NCBI GenBank assembly: GCA_902577075.1
Contig: CACGXV010000005.1
Coordinates: forward strand, 1 to 64,000
DNA from: an uncultured Pelagibacteraceae bacterium
GTDB lineage: Bacteria > Pseudomonadota > Alphaproteobacteria > Pelagibacterales > Pelagibacteraceae
Direction: 5' to 3'
Length of the DNA stretch: 64,000 nt
Below are positions 31,602 through 46,976 of the stretch, one piece after another; the first letter of the stretch is position 1, and each line of letters opens with the position of its first letter. Position numbers and translations under genes: made by a program. Below the pieces are notes generated by a model that did no database searches, had not been told where the DNA came from, and saw only the letters and a list, made by a program, of their open reading frames with translations.

Positions 31602-32750
31602 TTGCTGATGATATTAAAATTTAATATTATCTTAAAGATCATAACTTTTGCTGCTATTTTTTTATTAATTGATTTGTTTTTTACAAAGTTTTTTTTTTCA
31701 AAAATTTTAATTGGGAACTTAGAAAATGTTTACTCTCAAGATTTACAAAACAGAATTCCAAATAAATATTATAAATACACATTTAGAAAAAATGTTGAAT
31801 TCTTGTCAAAGTACAAAGATACTATTTATAAAATACATACAAACGATTTAGGTTTTAGGGACTCTTCAACCGGTAATTTAGATAGATCTCAAGAATACAA
31901 TATACTTATTGGAGATAGTTTTGTTGAGGGCGTTGGATTGAATTATTTCGAGACAATTGGTTATAAATTAAATGAAATTAATGGTGAAAATTTTTTTTTA
32001 AATGGAGGTGTTTCTTCATATTCACCCTACATTTACAACAAAAAAATTATAACTATTTTATCAAATAATAAAAATTTAAAAGTAAGAAGGGTTCTGCTTT
32101 TTTTTGATAAAAGTGATCCTATAGATGACTTTAAAAATAATTTCCATGAACTGCCAGTAGAATTTTCTTTAGTGAATGAAGCTCCAAAATATAAAAAACA
32201 TTTGTCTGAAAAATTCATATCTTTATTATTCTTTAAAAAATTTAGTAATTTTCTAGAAGAGCAACTTAGAAGTTTAAAATATAGATATCAACTTACAAAT
32301 ATTACTAATGAAAACTTTTTTAGCTTTAGCCAAAACCAAGTTAATGCCTTTAAGTCAATTGGAAATAGAAAATCTATAACTAATTGGTATACCAATAAGA
32401 ATAAATGGGAGGATGAGACCAAAAAAAATTTATTGTTTTCAATCAAACAAATTGAGGATTTAAATAGTTATTTAAAATTTTTGAATATTGATTTAGTTGT
32501 AGTTTTATATCCTTGGGCTTATGAACTCTACGATAATAATACAGCTCAAATTTATGAAAAATTTATTACAAGAAAGTTTGTAGAAAAAAATATAAAAATT
32601 ATTAATTGTTATAAAAGTTTTAGAAAAAAAAATATATTGGATCAATTAGAGTTTATAGGACAAAGTTTTCAGTTTGCTGACATTCATTATAATAATTTAG
32701 GAAACCAGACAATTTCTGAATGTATAACGAAACATCTTAGTCAAAGTTAA
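31602..32750 (+). CDS. SGNH/GDSL-hydrolase-like membrane-anchored protein
   Basis: N-term TM; ILIGDSFVEGVGL (GDS block), LNGGVSSYSPYIY, ADIHYNNLGNQ (D-x-x-H block). Start may be ATG 31608. Confidence 0.65.
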   Translation: MLMILKFNIILKIITFAAIFLLIDLFFTKFFFSKILIGNLENVYSQDLQNRIPNKYYKYTFRKNVEFLSKYKDTIYKIHTNDLGFRDSSTGNLDRSQEYNILIGDSFVEGVGLNYFETIGYKLNEINGENFFLNGGVSSYSPYIYNKKIITILSNNKNLKVRRVLLFFDKSDPIDDFKNNFHELPVEFSLVNEAPKYKKHLSEKFISLLFFKKFSNFLEEQLRSLKYRYQLTNITNENFFSFSQNQVNAFKSIGNRKSITNWYTNKNKWEDETKKNLLFSIKQIEDLNSYLKFLNIDLVVVLYPWAYELYDNNTAQIYEKFITRKFVEKNIKIINCYKSFRKKNILDQLEFIGQSFQFADIHYNNLGNQTISECITKHLSQS

Positions 32751-32805
32751 AATTGATTAAATATAATTTGACAGCTAACATGATATCTTAATTTAAGAAA
32801 AACTT

Positions 32806-33960
32806 ATGATTAATTACAAAACAACAAAATTGTTAATTTATTTATTTTTATTTGTTTGCACTGTTAATCATATTTTTTTTAGCTATAGATTATTTATTAG
32901 AGAAAATGGATATATCCTCGGAGACTGGTTAATAAATTATGGAGGGGGATTTACTAGAAGAGGGTTATTTGGTGAAATAATAATCTATTTATCAAAAAAT
33001 TTGGATATTAACTTAATTAAATTAACTTTTATTATATTTTGCATATTTTACGTTTATTTTATTTTTTTGATATACAAAATAATATCTAGGAGTAACATTA
33101 ATTTCTTAACTCTATTACTAATTTTATCTCCATCTACATTCCTATTTTCATTTTATGATCCATTAGCAGCAGGAAGAAAAGAATTTTTATTTTTCATATT
33201 CTTTTGTTTATATTTTTTGTATCGCGAAAAAAAAATATTTATTTACTCTTCTCCGATTATAGCAACTGGCATTATTTTAACTCATGAATTGTTTATATTC
33301 CTTTGCCCTCTTTTTTTTATAGCAAGGTATCTTAAAACAAAAAGTTTAAGATTTAGAGATTATAATTTAGAGATTTTGATTTCCTGCTTATCAATTTTAA
33401 TTTTAATATTTTTATTTAAATTAAGTAATCCAAATATACAAAACACATGCGAAGCAATCAAAAATTTTGGTTATGATTGGAGAATTTGCTTTTCAGTAAA
33501 TGACTTAAATACATTTAGGGACTCTGGGAGAATTATTTCTGAATATATTATAAACAAAAATTATATTTTTTATTACTCATTGTTTTTAATTTTATCACTA
33601 ATACCAATATTACTTTGTTTAAAGAAGTTTTATAATTTTAAAATTTACACTTCATTATTGTTTATATTTATTTCATTAATACCAATATGTAGCTTATTCT
33701 TTTTAGTAAATGATTGGGGACGATATATCCACATATATATTTATGTTTGGATGTTGATATTTTTGTCATACACCAAAATAAAAGAAATTAATTTAAGTTA
33801 TGCAAAGGTTTTAGTATTGTTGTTATATTCTTCGTCTTGGTATATACCCCATTGCTGTCCTGAAATACACTTTTCAAAGCATAAATTTAAACCTGGTATT
33901 TTATATATTTATGAAAGGATCCATTTAAGATTCACAACAGAAAATACCATGTATAAATAG
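32806..33960 (+). CDS. Polytopic membrane protein (possible surface-polysaccharide glycosyltransferase or polymerase-like)
   Basis: 384 aa, around ten hydrophobic segments; adjacent to the SGNH-like gene. Confidence 0.5.
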   Translation: MINYKTTKLLIYLFLFVCTVNHIFFSYRLFIRENGYILGDWLINYGGGFTRRGLFGEIIIYLSKNLDINLIKLTFIIFCIFYVYFIFLIYKIISRSNINFLTLLLILSPSTFLFSFYDPLAAGRKEFLFFIFFCLYFLYREKKIFIYSSPIIATGIILTHELFIFLCPLFFIARYLKTKSLRFRDYNLEILISCLSILILIFLFKLSNPNIQNTCEAIKNFGYDWRICFSVNDLNTFRDSGRIISEYIINKNYIFYYSLFLILSLIPILLCLKKFYNFKIYTSLLFIFISLIPICSLFFLVNDWGRYIHIYIYVWMLIFLSYTKIKEINLSYAKVLVLLLYSSSWYIPHCCPEIHFSKHKFKPGILYIYERIHLRFTTENTMYK

Positions 33961-34026
33961 TGAAAAAATTTAATTAAAGATCTGTTAAAAAATTAGAATA
34001 ACTCATAATATATTTTATAATTTTTT

Positions 34027-35982
34027 ATGAAATATCCAGTTCTTTTACCAAATATTTTTAATTATCCATTTACTTACAAGAGTAATTTAAATTTAAAAAT
34101 TGGAGAGTATGTAAAGGTTTCGTTTGGTAAATCTCAAATTACTGGAGTAATTTGGGATAATTTTGAAAAAAATGATAATAAAAGTTTTAAAATAAAAGAA
34201 ATTGATAAAAGATTAAAGATCAAACCTCTAAAAAAGGAAACAATAAAGTTTTTAAATTGGTTTTCTGAATACAATTTAGTTCCTAAAGGTATGTCTTTAA
34301 AATTACATTTGTTAAGCGGTGAAGCTATCGAAAATTTTGATGACAAAGAATATAATTTTTTTTTAAAACGAGATACTATTAAAGAATTTAAGCTATCTGA
34401 AGATCAAAATAAAATTTTAAATGAGTTAAAAAATAAAGATAATAAATTTAGGGTTCATTTATTACAAGGAACGACTGGTTCTGGAAAAACCATTGTATAT
34501 TTTAAACATATATTTGAAATTTTAGAAAAAAAACAGCAAGCCTTAATACTACTGCCTGAAATTGGATTAACAGCTGAATTTGAAAAAAAATTTAAGGAAT
34601 TTTTTGGATTTAATCCATCTGTTTGGCATTCTGGGATAAGTCAAAAAAGAAAAAAAGTAATTTGGAGTGGTCTATCATCTGGAAAAATAAAAGTTGTAAT
34701 TGGAGCTAGATCATCTTTGTTTTTACCTTTTAAGAATATAGGTTTAATAATTGTCGATGAGGAACATGATCAATCTTTCAAACAAGATGAGGGAGTAATT
34801 TATAATGCTAGAGATATGGCCATCTCAAGAGCAAAATTTGAGAATATTCCTATTAATTTAGTTACTGCTGTTCCATCAATAGAAACTTATTCAAACTTTA
34901 AAAAAAATAAGTATTCAGGTTCTAGGCTATTAAAAAGATATAAAGAAGCAAATTTACCCTCTTACGAAATAATAGATCTTAATTTAAATAAGCTTAATAA
35001 AAATTCTTGGATATCAAATAAAACTATAGAAAAAGTAAAAGAGCATTTAATTAAAAAAGATCAAATATTATTTTTTATCAATAGAAGAGGTTTTGCACCA
35101 TTTGCTTTATGTAAAAATTGTTTAAATGTATATTCTTGTCCAAATTGCTCAATTAATCTTGTCTTTCACAAAAACAAAAAAAAACTTTTATGTCATTACT
35201 GTGGCTTTAAAAGTGATCTTAAAAGAAATTGTAAAAAAGGTAATGAATGTGATCTAGTTTTTAGTGGAAGCGGTGTTGAAAGAGTTGCTGAGGAAGTAAA
35301 ATTATTATTTCCTGACAAAAAAATTTCAATATTTTCAAGTGACACAATGAGTAAAAAATCTTCTGTAGAAAAACTAAATCAAATAGTTAATGGCGAAATT
35401 GATATTTTAGTAGGTACTCAATTAATTTCAAAAGGTTTTCATTTTCCTAAATTGAATTGTATTGTTGTGTTAGATATTGATTTAACATTAAATGGTCACG
35501 ACTTAAGAGCGGCAGAAAAAAATTTACAACTCTATCATCAACTTTCAGGAAGAGCTGGCAGAGCAGGCAAACCTGCAACAGTATATTTTCAAACTTTTGG
35601 AAAAAATCAAAAAATAATTAGTCAAATTACAGATCCTGATCCATTCATATTTTTAGATAATGAGCTTAAATTAAGAAAAACTCATAATTTACCTCCTTTT
35701 GAAAGATTTGTATCTTTAATTTTGACATCTCCTAAAGAATTAAAATTAGAGCAAGAGTCTAATAATCTTAAGAATTATTTGGTAAATAATCTAGATGATC
35801 GAGTTCTAGGACCTGTTAGTGCACCTATCTATAAAGTTAGGGGAAGATATAGAAATCGATTACTTATTAGATCTAATAAAAATAGAAAAATACAGAGAAA
35901 ACTAAGTCAAATATTGAATAATTATAAATTACCAAAAGAAATAAAACTGACAGTTGATGTTGACCCAATATCTTTCAATTAA
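34027..35982 (+). CDS. priA: Primosomal protein N' (replication restart helicase)
   Basis: LLQGTTGSGKTIVYF, VDEEHDQSFKQDEG, zinc CKNCLNVYSCPNCSINLVFH...LCHYCG, QLSGRAGRAGKPA. Confidence 0.95.
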   Translation: MKYPVLLPNIFNYPFTYKSNLNLKIGEYVKVSFGKSQITGVIWDNFEKNDNKSFKIKEIDKRLKIKPLKKETIKFLNWFSEYNLVPKGMSLKLHLLSGEAIENFDDKEYNFFLKRDTIKEFKLSEDQNKILNELKNKDNKFRVHLLQGTTGSGKTIVYFKHIFEILEKKQQALILLPEIGLTAEFEKKFKEFFGFNPSVWHSGISQKRKKVIWSGLSSGKIKVVIGARSSLFLPFKNIGLIIVDEEHDQSFKQDEGVIYNARDMAISRAKFENIPINLVTAVPSIETYSNFKKNKYSGSRLLKRYKEANLPSYEIIDLNLNKLNKNSWISNKTIEKVKEHLIKKDQILFFINRRGFAPFALCKNCLNVYSCPNCSINLVFHKNKKKLLCHYCGFKSDLKRNCKKGNECDLVFSGSGVERVAEEVKLLFPDKKISIFSSDTMSKKSSVEKLNQIVNGEIDILVGTQLISKGFHFPKLNCIVVLDIDLTLNGHDLRAAEKNLQLYHQLSGRAGRAGKPATVYFQTFGKNQKIISQITDPDPFIFLDNELKLRKTHNLPPFERFVSLILTSPKELKLEQESNNLKNYLVNNLDDRVLGPVSAPIYKVRGRYRNRLLIRSNKNRKIQRKLSQILNNYKLPKEIKLTVDVDPISFN

Positions 35983-36080
35983 CATTAATATTTAACAATA
36001 TTTGGTCAATCTGATACTTGAAGACGACAGAGTCATGTGCTAGTTACTCGAGGAAATCATAGTAACAAAAAGAGTTAAAA

Positions 36081-36638
36081 TTGAGTAAAAATAACAGTTT
36101 TTCAGTGACAACCGCGAGTAGATACTCGTTAGCACTTTATGAATTATCTCATGAGGAAAATTCATTAGAGGAAGTGGAAAGTCACTCTAATCTCTTATTA
36201 AAATTAATTCAGGAAAGTCAGGATTTTAATGCTTTAATAAAAGACCCGACAAACTCAGTTGAGGATTTAAATAATGTTTTATCAAAAATTGCAGAGTCTT
36301 ATAATTTAAATAAATTACTCATTAAGTTTCTGAGTTTTTTGATTTCAAAAAGAAGATTTTTTTTTGTGCAATTAATTCTTCAGGACTTTGTCAATACTTG
36401 TTCGAAAAAAAGAGGTGAAGTTAAAGCCGAATTAATATCTTCAAAAGAATTATCAAATGATCAAATCGATAAAATTAAAAATGATTTATCACAAAATTTT
36501 AGCTCAAAAATAAAATTAGACTATAAGTTTGATAAAAGTTTAATTGGAGGATTAATAATACAAGTTGGGAGTATTATGGTAGACACCTCTATTAAAAATA
36601 AATTACAACAAATTGAAAATAAAATGATAGAGGCATAA
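36081..36638 (+). CDS. atpH: ATP synthase F1 delta subunit
   Basis: 185 aa OSCP/delta family; TTG start; upstream of atpA. Confidence 0.92.
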   Translation: MSKNNSFSVTTASRYSLALYELSHEENSLEEVESHSNLLLKLIQESQDFNALIKDPTNSVEDLNNVLSKIAESYNLNKLLIKFLSFLISKRRFFFVQLILQDFVNTCSKKRGEVKAELISSKELSNDQIDKIKNDLSQNFSSKIKLDYKFDKSLIGGLIIQVGSIMVDTSIKNKLQQIENKMIEA

Positions 36639-38174
36639 ATGGAAATAAATCCGTCAGAAGTAACAAAGATATTAAAAGAACAAATTAAGAAATTTGGAGA
36701 TAAGGCTGAAGTAACCGAAGTAGGTCAGGTTTTGTCAGTAGGAGATGGTATTGCTAGAATTTATGGCCTGGATAACGTTCAAGCTGGTGAAATGGTAGAA
36801 TTTTCCGATGGATCAAAAGGAATGGCATTAAATTTAGAAAGTGAAAACGTAGGTGTCGTTATTTTTGGTGACGATAAATCAGTAAGAGAAGGCGATACTG
36901 TAAAAAGAACAGGTGCGATTGTTGATACTCCAGTTGGAAAGGAATTGCTTGGTAGAGTAGTTGATGGTTTAGGAAATCCAATTGATGGGAAGGGCACACT
37001 AGATAAAAGTGTAAAGAGAAGTAGGGTTGAAGTTAAAGCTCCAGGTATAATTCCACGTAAATCTGTGAGTGAGCCAATGCAAACTGGTCTAAAATCCATT
37101 GATAGTTTGGTACCAATTGGAAGAGGGCAAAGAGAGCTAATTATAGGGGATAGACAAACTGGTAAAACAGCAGTTGCTATTGATGCAATTATAAATCAGA
37201 AAAAAATTAATGAGTCTGGAGATGAAAACAAAAAGTTATATTGTATTTATGTAGCAGTTGGTCAAAAGAGATCTACTGTTAGACAAATAGAAAAAACATT
37301 AGAGGAGGCTGGAGCAATGGAATATACAACAATAGTTGCTGCAACAGCTTCAGACGCTGCACCATTACAATTTTTAGCACCCTACACTGGATGTGCAATG
37401 GGTGAATACTTTAGAGATAATGGTATGCATGCTCTTATAATTTATGATGATTTATCAAAACAAGCTGTAGCTTACAGGCAAATGTCTCTTTTGTTGAGAA
37501 GACCGCCTGGAAGAGAAGCATATCCAGGTGATGTGTTTTATTTACACAGCAGATTGCTCGAAAGAGCTGCCAAGTTAAGTGATGAGCATGGCGGTGGATC
37601 TCTGACTGCTTTACCTATTATTGAAACTCAAGGGGGGGATGTTTCAGCTTTTATACCAACAAATGTAATCTCTATTACCGATGGTCAAATATTTTTAGAA
37701 ACAGAGCTTTTTAATCAAGGTATTAGACCTGCGATAAATGTTGGATTATCAGTTTCAAGAGTGGGATCCTCGGCACAAACTAAAGCGATGAAAAAAGTTT
37801 CTGGTTCAATGAAATTAGAACTTGCACAATACAGAGAGATGGCAGCATTTGCACAATTTGGTTCAGACCTTGATGCATCAACCCAAAAATTACTTAATAG
37901 AGGTTCTAAATTAACTGAGCTTCTAAAACAAAATCAGTATTCACCAATGACTGTTGCAGAGCAAGTAATTTCAATTTTTTGTGGAGTAAAAGGGTATCTT
38001 GATGATATTGAACAAAAAGATATCTCAAGTTTCGAAAATAAAATAATTGAAAAATGTAAAGCTGAAAAACCTGAAATCATCGAAGCCATCACTTCATCTG
38101 GAAAACTTGATGATGAACATGAGAAAATTTTAAACGAAATTATTATCCAACTTAAAAAAGACTTTAGCGCTTAA
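36639..38174 (+). CDS. atpA: ATP synthase F1 alpha subunit
   Basis: [44 protein letters not shown]. Confidence 0.98.
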   Translation: MEINPSEVTKILKEQIKKFGDKAEVTEVGQVLSVGDGIARIYGLDNVQAGEMVEFSDGSKGMALNLESENVGVVIFGDDKSVREGDTVKRTGAIVDTPVGKELLGRVVDGLGNPIDGKGTLDKSVKRSRVEVKAPGIIPRKSVSEPMQTGLKSIDSLVPIGRGQRELIIGDRQTGKTAVAIDAIINQKKINESGDENKKLYCIYVAVGQKRSTVRQIEKTLEEAGAMEYTTIVAATASDAAPLQFLAPYTGCAMGEYFRDNGMHALIIYDDLSKQAVAYRQMSLLLRRPPGREAYPGDVFYLHSRLLERAAKLSDEHGGGSLTALPIIETQGGDVSAFIPTNVISITDGQIFLETELFNQGIRPAINVGLSVSRVGSSAQTKAMKKVSGSMKLELAQYREMAAFAQFGSDLDASTQKLLNRGSKLTELLKQNQYSPMTVAEQVISIFCGVKGYLDDIEQKDISSFENKIIEKCKAEKPEIIEAITSSGKLDDEHEKILNEIIIQLKKDFSA

Positions 38175-38178
38175 AATT

Positions 38179-40474
<2,296 letters not shown>

Positions 40475-40475
<1 letters not shown>

Positions 40476-40867
40476 TGAGCGAAGAATATTCATTAGAAAT
40501 AGTAAACCCTGAGATGTCATTTTTATTAAAAGATGATGTTACTGAAGTGGTGGTGCCAGCATACGAAGGAGAGATTGGAATTTTAAAGGACCATATTTCT
40601 ATCATATCATTTTTAAAACCAGGGATTATTAAGGTTTTTTCAAAATCTGGAGAGGAAAGCTTCTATGTAAATGATGGTATAATTGAATTTAAAAATAATA
40701 GTCTTTCTATATTAACCAGTCTTATTTTAAATCTAAAAGATATTGATAAAGAAAAAATATCTGAAATTCAGAAATCAGCAGAAGAGGAACTTGGTAATCC
40801 AGAAATTAATGATCAAGAAAAATATTTATTAGATCAGAAAATTGAAGTACTAAAATCAATTAATTAA
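40475..40867 (+). CDS. atpC: ATP synthase F1 epsilon subunit
   Basis: 130 aa, PAYEGEIGILKDHISIISFLKPG; end of the atp operon. Confidence 0.93.
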
Positions 40868-41335
40868 TATTTTTTTTACTTCCTGCTGAATTTTTTCATA
40901 CACATGAAGCTTAAATGTTACAACTAATTTAGTAATTTCATCTATATCGACCCACTTCCATTCAAGAAACTCTGGGTTTTTTGTTTTAATATTTATTTCA
41001 TTTTCGTCACCATCGAATCTCATTATATACCATTGCTGCACTTGTCCTTTGTATTTACCTTTCCAGATTATTCCTAAGAGTTCTTTAGGTAAATGGTATG
41101 TCAATAAACTATCTATTTTTTTTATTAAACTTACTGACTTAATGCTAGTTTCTTCATTTAATTCCCTGATGGCTGCCTCATAAAAATTTTCTCCTTTATC
41201 AACTCCTCCCTGCGGCATTTGCCAAAAGTTTTTTTTATTATCAATTCTTTTTGCAACAAAAACTTTATTTTCTTTATTCAAAACTACAATGCCCACTCCA
41301 CTCCTTAGTGGTAAATTTTTATACTTATTTTCCAT
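40856..41335 (-). CDS. rppH: NUDIX hydrolase, RppH-like (RNA pyrophosphohydrolase)
   Basis: WQMPQGGVDKGENFYEAAIRELNEETS Nudix box with RppH-type flanks. Confidence 0.88.
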   Translation of the reverse strand: MENKYKNLPLRSGVGIVVLNKENKVFVAKRIDNKKNFWQMPQGGVDKGENFYEAAIRELNEETSIKSVSLIKKIDSLLTYHLPKELLGIIWKGKYKGQVQQWYIMRFDGDENEINIKTKNPEFLEWKWVDIDEITKLVVTFKLHVYEKIQQEVKKILIN

Positions 41336-41336
41336 A

Positions 41337-42476
41337 TTAACCGTTAAGAAGCTTCAATGCAAATTTAAGTTGATTATCTGTATCTGTATTAAATCTAAAG
41401 TCATCGGATCCTTCAGCTATTTCAATATCGGGTGATACACCAATCTCAGAAATAGACTTACCAGATGGAAGATAATATTTTGATACAGTTAGTCGAATTG
41501 CTCCATCATTTTTTAAAGGTATAATTGATTGAACCGATCCTTTACCATAACTATTTTCACCAATAATAATTGCTCTTTTATGATCCTTTAAAGCTCCTGC
41601 AACTATTTCAGATGCTGAGGCTGATCCATAATTAATTAAAATTACAATTGTGTCACCATTTATTAAATCACCTTTTTTAGCAAAAAATTTTCTACTTTCG
41701 TATTTTTTCTTACTTTTAGTTGAAACGATTTCTCCATCATCTAAAAAAAAATCGGTGATTTTTATTGCTTGAGAAAGTAAACCTCCAGGGTTATTTCTTA
41801 AATCTAAAATATAATTTTTAAGATTTTCGTTTTTTGTGAATTCTTTGATTTTATTTTTAATCTGTTCACTACTATTTTCGTTAAAAGAAGTAAGTCTTAA
41901 ATAGCCAGTTTGGTTATCCAAAATTTCAGATTTAACAGAAGCTACTTTAATTTTTTCCCTGGTTATATTGAAAATTAATGCCTTTCTTTCACCTCTTCTT
42001 CTAACAGTAATTTCTATGTCTGACCCAACTGGCCCTCTCATAATATCAACTGCTTCACTTAAGGATTTTCCTTGTACTTGAATATCGTTAATTTTTACAA
42101 TGTAATCTCCTGCTTTTACACCTGCCTTAGCTGCAGGGGAGTCATCCATTGGGGTTATTACTTTTATAACCCCAGCTTCCATACTCACCTCGATTCCTAA
42201 TCCACCGAATTCTCCACTCGTTTCTGTCTGCATACTCTGATAAGACTCAGGCGTCATATAGGCAGAGTAAGGGTCTAAGGATTGAAGAACACCGTTAATT
42301 GCAGCATCCATAGCCTTGCTTTGATTTACATCATCAACAAATTCTTTATTAATTTTATCTAAAACTTCTGAAAATATATCTATTTTTTTATATATATCAT
42401 CTTCTGATGAATTAACTAAATTAGACAGAAAAAAAAAAAATAAAAAAGAACAAATGTATATCTTGAATAATTTCAT
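41337..42476 (-). CDS. ctpA: S41 family C-terminal processing peptidase
   Basis: PDZ domain and NYGSASASEIVAGALKDHKRAIIIGENSYGKGSVQ. Confidence 0.93.
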   Translation of the reverse strand: MKLFKIYICSFLFFFFLSNLVNSSEDDIYKKIDIFSEVLDKINKEFVDDVNQSKAMDAAINGVLQSLDPYSAYMTPESYQSMQTETSGEFGGLGIEVSMEAGVIKVITPMDDSPAAKAGVKAGDYIVKINDIQVQGKSLSEAVDIMRGPVGSDIEITVRRRGERKALIFNITREKIKVASVKSEILDNQTGYLRLTSFNENSSEQIKNKIKEFTKNENLKNYILDLRNNPGGLLSQAIKITDFFLDDGEIVSTKSKKKYESRKFFAKKGDLINGDTIVILINYGSASASEIVAGALKDHKRAIIIGENSYGKGSVQSIIPLKNDGAIRLTVSKYYLPSGKSISEIGVSPDIEIAEGSDDFRFNTDTDNQLKFALKLLNG

Positions 42477-42826
42477 TATATTATCACCTTTTCTTTAGGT
42501 ATTAATTCAGACCATATTTTTTCTAATTCATAAAATTTTCTTTTTTCAGGATTAAAAATATGAACAATAAGATCTATTCCATCCACAAGTTTCCAATCAC
42601 TACTTTCTCTTCCTTCTATTTTACAATTAGTTACACCATTTTTTTTTAAAAATTCATAGACTTGTTCTGATAAAGCTTGGATGTGTCTTGAAGACGTTCC
42701 ACTGGCGATTATCATTTGATCTGCTATCGATGATTTTCCATCTAAATCTATTGAAACAATGTCCAAGGCTTTGTTTGCATCTAAAAGATTGACTATATCT
42801 TTGTGAATCGAAGAGATTTTATCCAT
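42476..42826 (-). CDS. rsfS: Ribosome silencing factor
   Basis: DQMIIASGTSSRHIQALSEQV, GRESSDWKLVDGIDLIVHIF. Confidence 0.93.
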   Translation of the reverse strand: MDKISSIHKDIVNLLDANKALDIVSIDLDGKSSIADQMIIASGTSSRHIQALSEQVYEFLKKNGVTNCKIEGRESSDWKLVDGIDLIVHIFNPEKRKFYELEKIWSELIPKEKVII

Positions 42827-42844
42827 TAATTAAGTAAAAGAGTA

Positions 42845-43390
42845 TCAAATTTTTCTTAATTTAGAAGATGAAATATTGACTTTATTGAATTTTACAAATT
42901 TTAAGCTTTTTTTGCTATACTTTTTAAAGCTCCTAGAACTTAATGATTTAGCCTTATATCTGTCTCTATCAAATACAAGTATATTACAAATAGATGAAAT
43001 TAAATCAGAATTCTTCCATTTGTGAAAATTAATCAAACTATCTGCTCCCATTATAAAAAAAATATCAGTATTTTTATTATTTTTTTTAATATACTTTATT
43101 AGGTCAACCGTTCTATTTGATTTAATTTTATCTTCAAAATATTTTACCTTTATAAATAGATATTTTTTAGTAATTTTTTTTGCAAAATTTATTCTTTTAT
43201 TCAAACTCAAGCTACTTTTATCTTTAAATGGATTTTTTTTGGTAATTGCCCAAATAATCTTATTAATACCAAATTTTTTTTTTGCTTCTCTCGAGATACT
43301 CAAATGACCTTTATGTGCTGGATCAAAGGTTCCTCCAAGAATACCAATTTTTTTTTTATTTTCTTGTTTGTCCAGATCCATATATTTCAT
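42845..43390 (-). CDS. nadD: Nicotinate-nucleotide adenylyltransferase
   Basis: GILGGTFDPAHKGHLSIS; FFIMGADSLINFHKWKN. Confidence 0.9.
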   Translation of the reverse strand: MKYMDLDKQENKKKIGILGGTFDPAHKGHLSISREAKKKFGINKIIWAITKKNPFKDKSSLSLNKRINFAKKITKKYLFIKVKYFEDKIKSNRTVDLIKYIKKNNKNTDIFFIMGADSLINFHKWKNSDLISSICNILVFDRDRYKAKSLSSRSFKKYSKKSLKFVKFNKVNISSSKLRKI

Positions 43391-44599
43391 ATTTGTAACT
43401 GACTAACTGGTTAAGTCCCACAGGACCTCTTGGTGGAAGTTTATTTGTTGAAATCCCGACCTCTCCTCCAAAACCAAATTCACCTCCATCAGCATATTGT
43501 GTTGAAGAATTGTGAATAGCTATAGAACTCTTAATATTTTTTATAAAAAATTTTGCAGAAATTTTATTTTTAGTAATTATTGCGTCAGTATGCATTGTTC
43601 CATATTTATTAATATGATTTATTGCATCATTAATATTGTTTACTAATTTTACAGAAATTTTTGCTGATAAATGTTCCTTCGACCAAGTTTTATTATTTGC
43701 TAATTTTGAATTCCCATTAAATAATTTAGAAATTTTCTTATCAGCATAAATATAGCAGCCTCTTTTAGTGAGTTCATTTAATATTTCATTTACATTTTTT
43801 GATTTATTTTTGTGTATTAAGAGTGTTTCGGTAGCTCCACAAATGCTAGTGTTACGTAACTTTGCATTAATTAATATTTTCTTTGCCATTGAAAGATTTG
43901 CATCTTTATCTATATAAGTATGACATATGCCTTCAAGGTGACCAATTACAGGAATAGATGATAAATTTTGTACTTTTTTTACAAGATTTTTCCCACCTCT
44001 TGGAATTATAACATCTATATGTTTTGACATTTTTGACAGCATGTAGTCCACCAGCTTTCTATTTTTATTTTCAATAAACTGAACAAAATTCTTATTTATT
44101 TTGTTTTTTTCTAATGATTTTCTAAAAAGATTTGCCAAAATTTTATTACTAAAATATGCTTCAGAACCTCCTCTTAGTATTACACAGTTTCCAGATTTAA
44201 AACAAAGTGTTGATATGTCCGAGGTAACATTTGGTCTACTTTCATAAATTACTCCAATTATACCAATTGGAATTGATACTTTTTTTAGTTTTAAGCCGTT
44301 AGGTCTTTTCCAGATTTCTAAATCAACGTCAATTGGATCCTTAAATTTTGAGATAGTTTTTATTGATTTAATAATTGACTCTATTTTTTCATTATTAAGA
44401 GCAAGTCTTTTAATTAAGTTTTCTCTAATTTTTTTTGATTTAGCAATTTTTATATCTTTTGCATTTTCTGCTAAAATCTTATTTCGGTTTTTTGAAATAA
44501 GCTGAATATAATAATTTAATACCTTATTTTTTTTTTTATTACTTATTTTATTTTGAAAAGCAATTTTTGCATTTGCACCAATTTTTTTTAAAATTTTAC

Positions 44600-44603
<4 letters not shown>
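43356..44603 (-). CDS. proA: Gamma-glutamyl phosphate reductase
   Basis: IGVIYESRPNVTSD, ILRGGSEAYFSN, SSTQYADGGEFGFGGEVGISTNKLPPRGPVGLNQL. Confidence 0.96.
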
Positions 44604-46694
<2,091 letters not shown>

Positions 46695-46710
46695 TTAAAT
46701 TAGCTGTTTA

Positions 46711-46965
46711 CTAATTTGGCTTTACTGATACGTAAGTTCTATCTGACTTGCTTTTTTTAAAAATTACTTTTCCTTTAACAACAGAGAAAATTGAATGGTC
46801 TTTACCCATTCCAACATTTTCTCCAGGAAATATTTTAGTACCTCTTTGTCTAACAATAATATTGCCAGGAACAACTAGTTGACCACCGTATTTTTTAACT
46901 CCCAATCTTCGACCAGCACTATCTCTTCCGTTCCTTGATGATCCACCTGCTTTTTTTGTTGCCAT
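46711..46965 (-). CDS. rpmA: 50S ribosomal protein L27
   Basis: [27 protein letters not shown]. Confidence 0.98.
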   Translation of the reverse strand: MATKKAGGSSRNGRDSAGRRLGVKKYGGQLVVPGNIIVRQRGTKIFPGENVGMGKDHSIFSVVKGKVIFKKSKSDRTYVSVKPN

Positions 46966-46976
46966 AAATTACCTAC

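Noticed and set aside
22167-34026. Prophage or transposon origin of the island
   Set aside because: No integrase, transposase, capsid, terminase or tRNA attachment site recognised on either strand.
36779-37099. 106-aa minus-strand ORF inside atpA
   Set aside because: Antisense shadow of a highly conserved gene.
42420-42445. Homopolymer A/T tracts (e.g. in ctpA start region) as phase-variation sites
   Set aside because: Long A/T runs are ubiquitous in this AT-rich genome and lie in intact housekeeping genes; no specific evidence for slippage.
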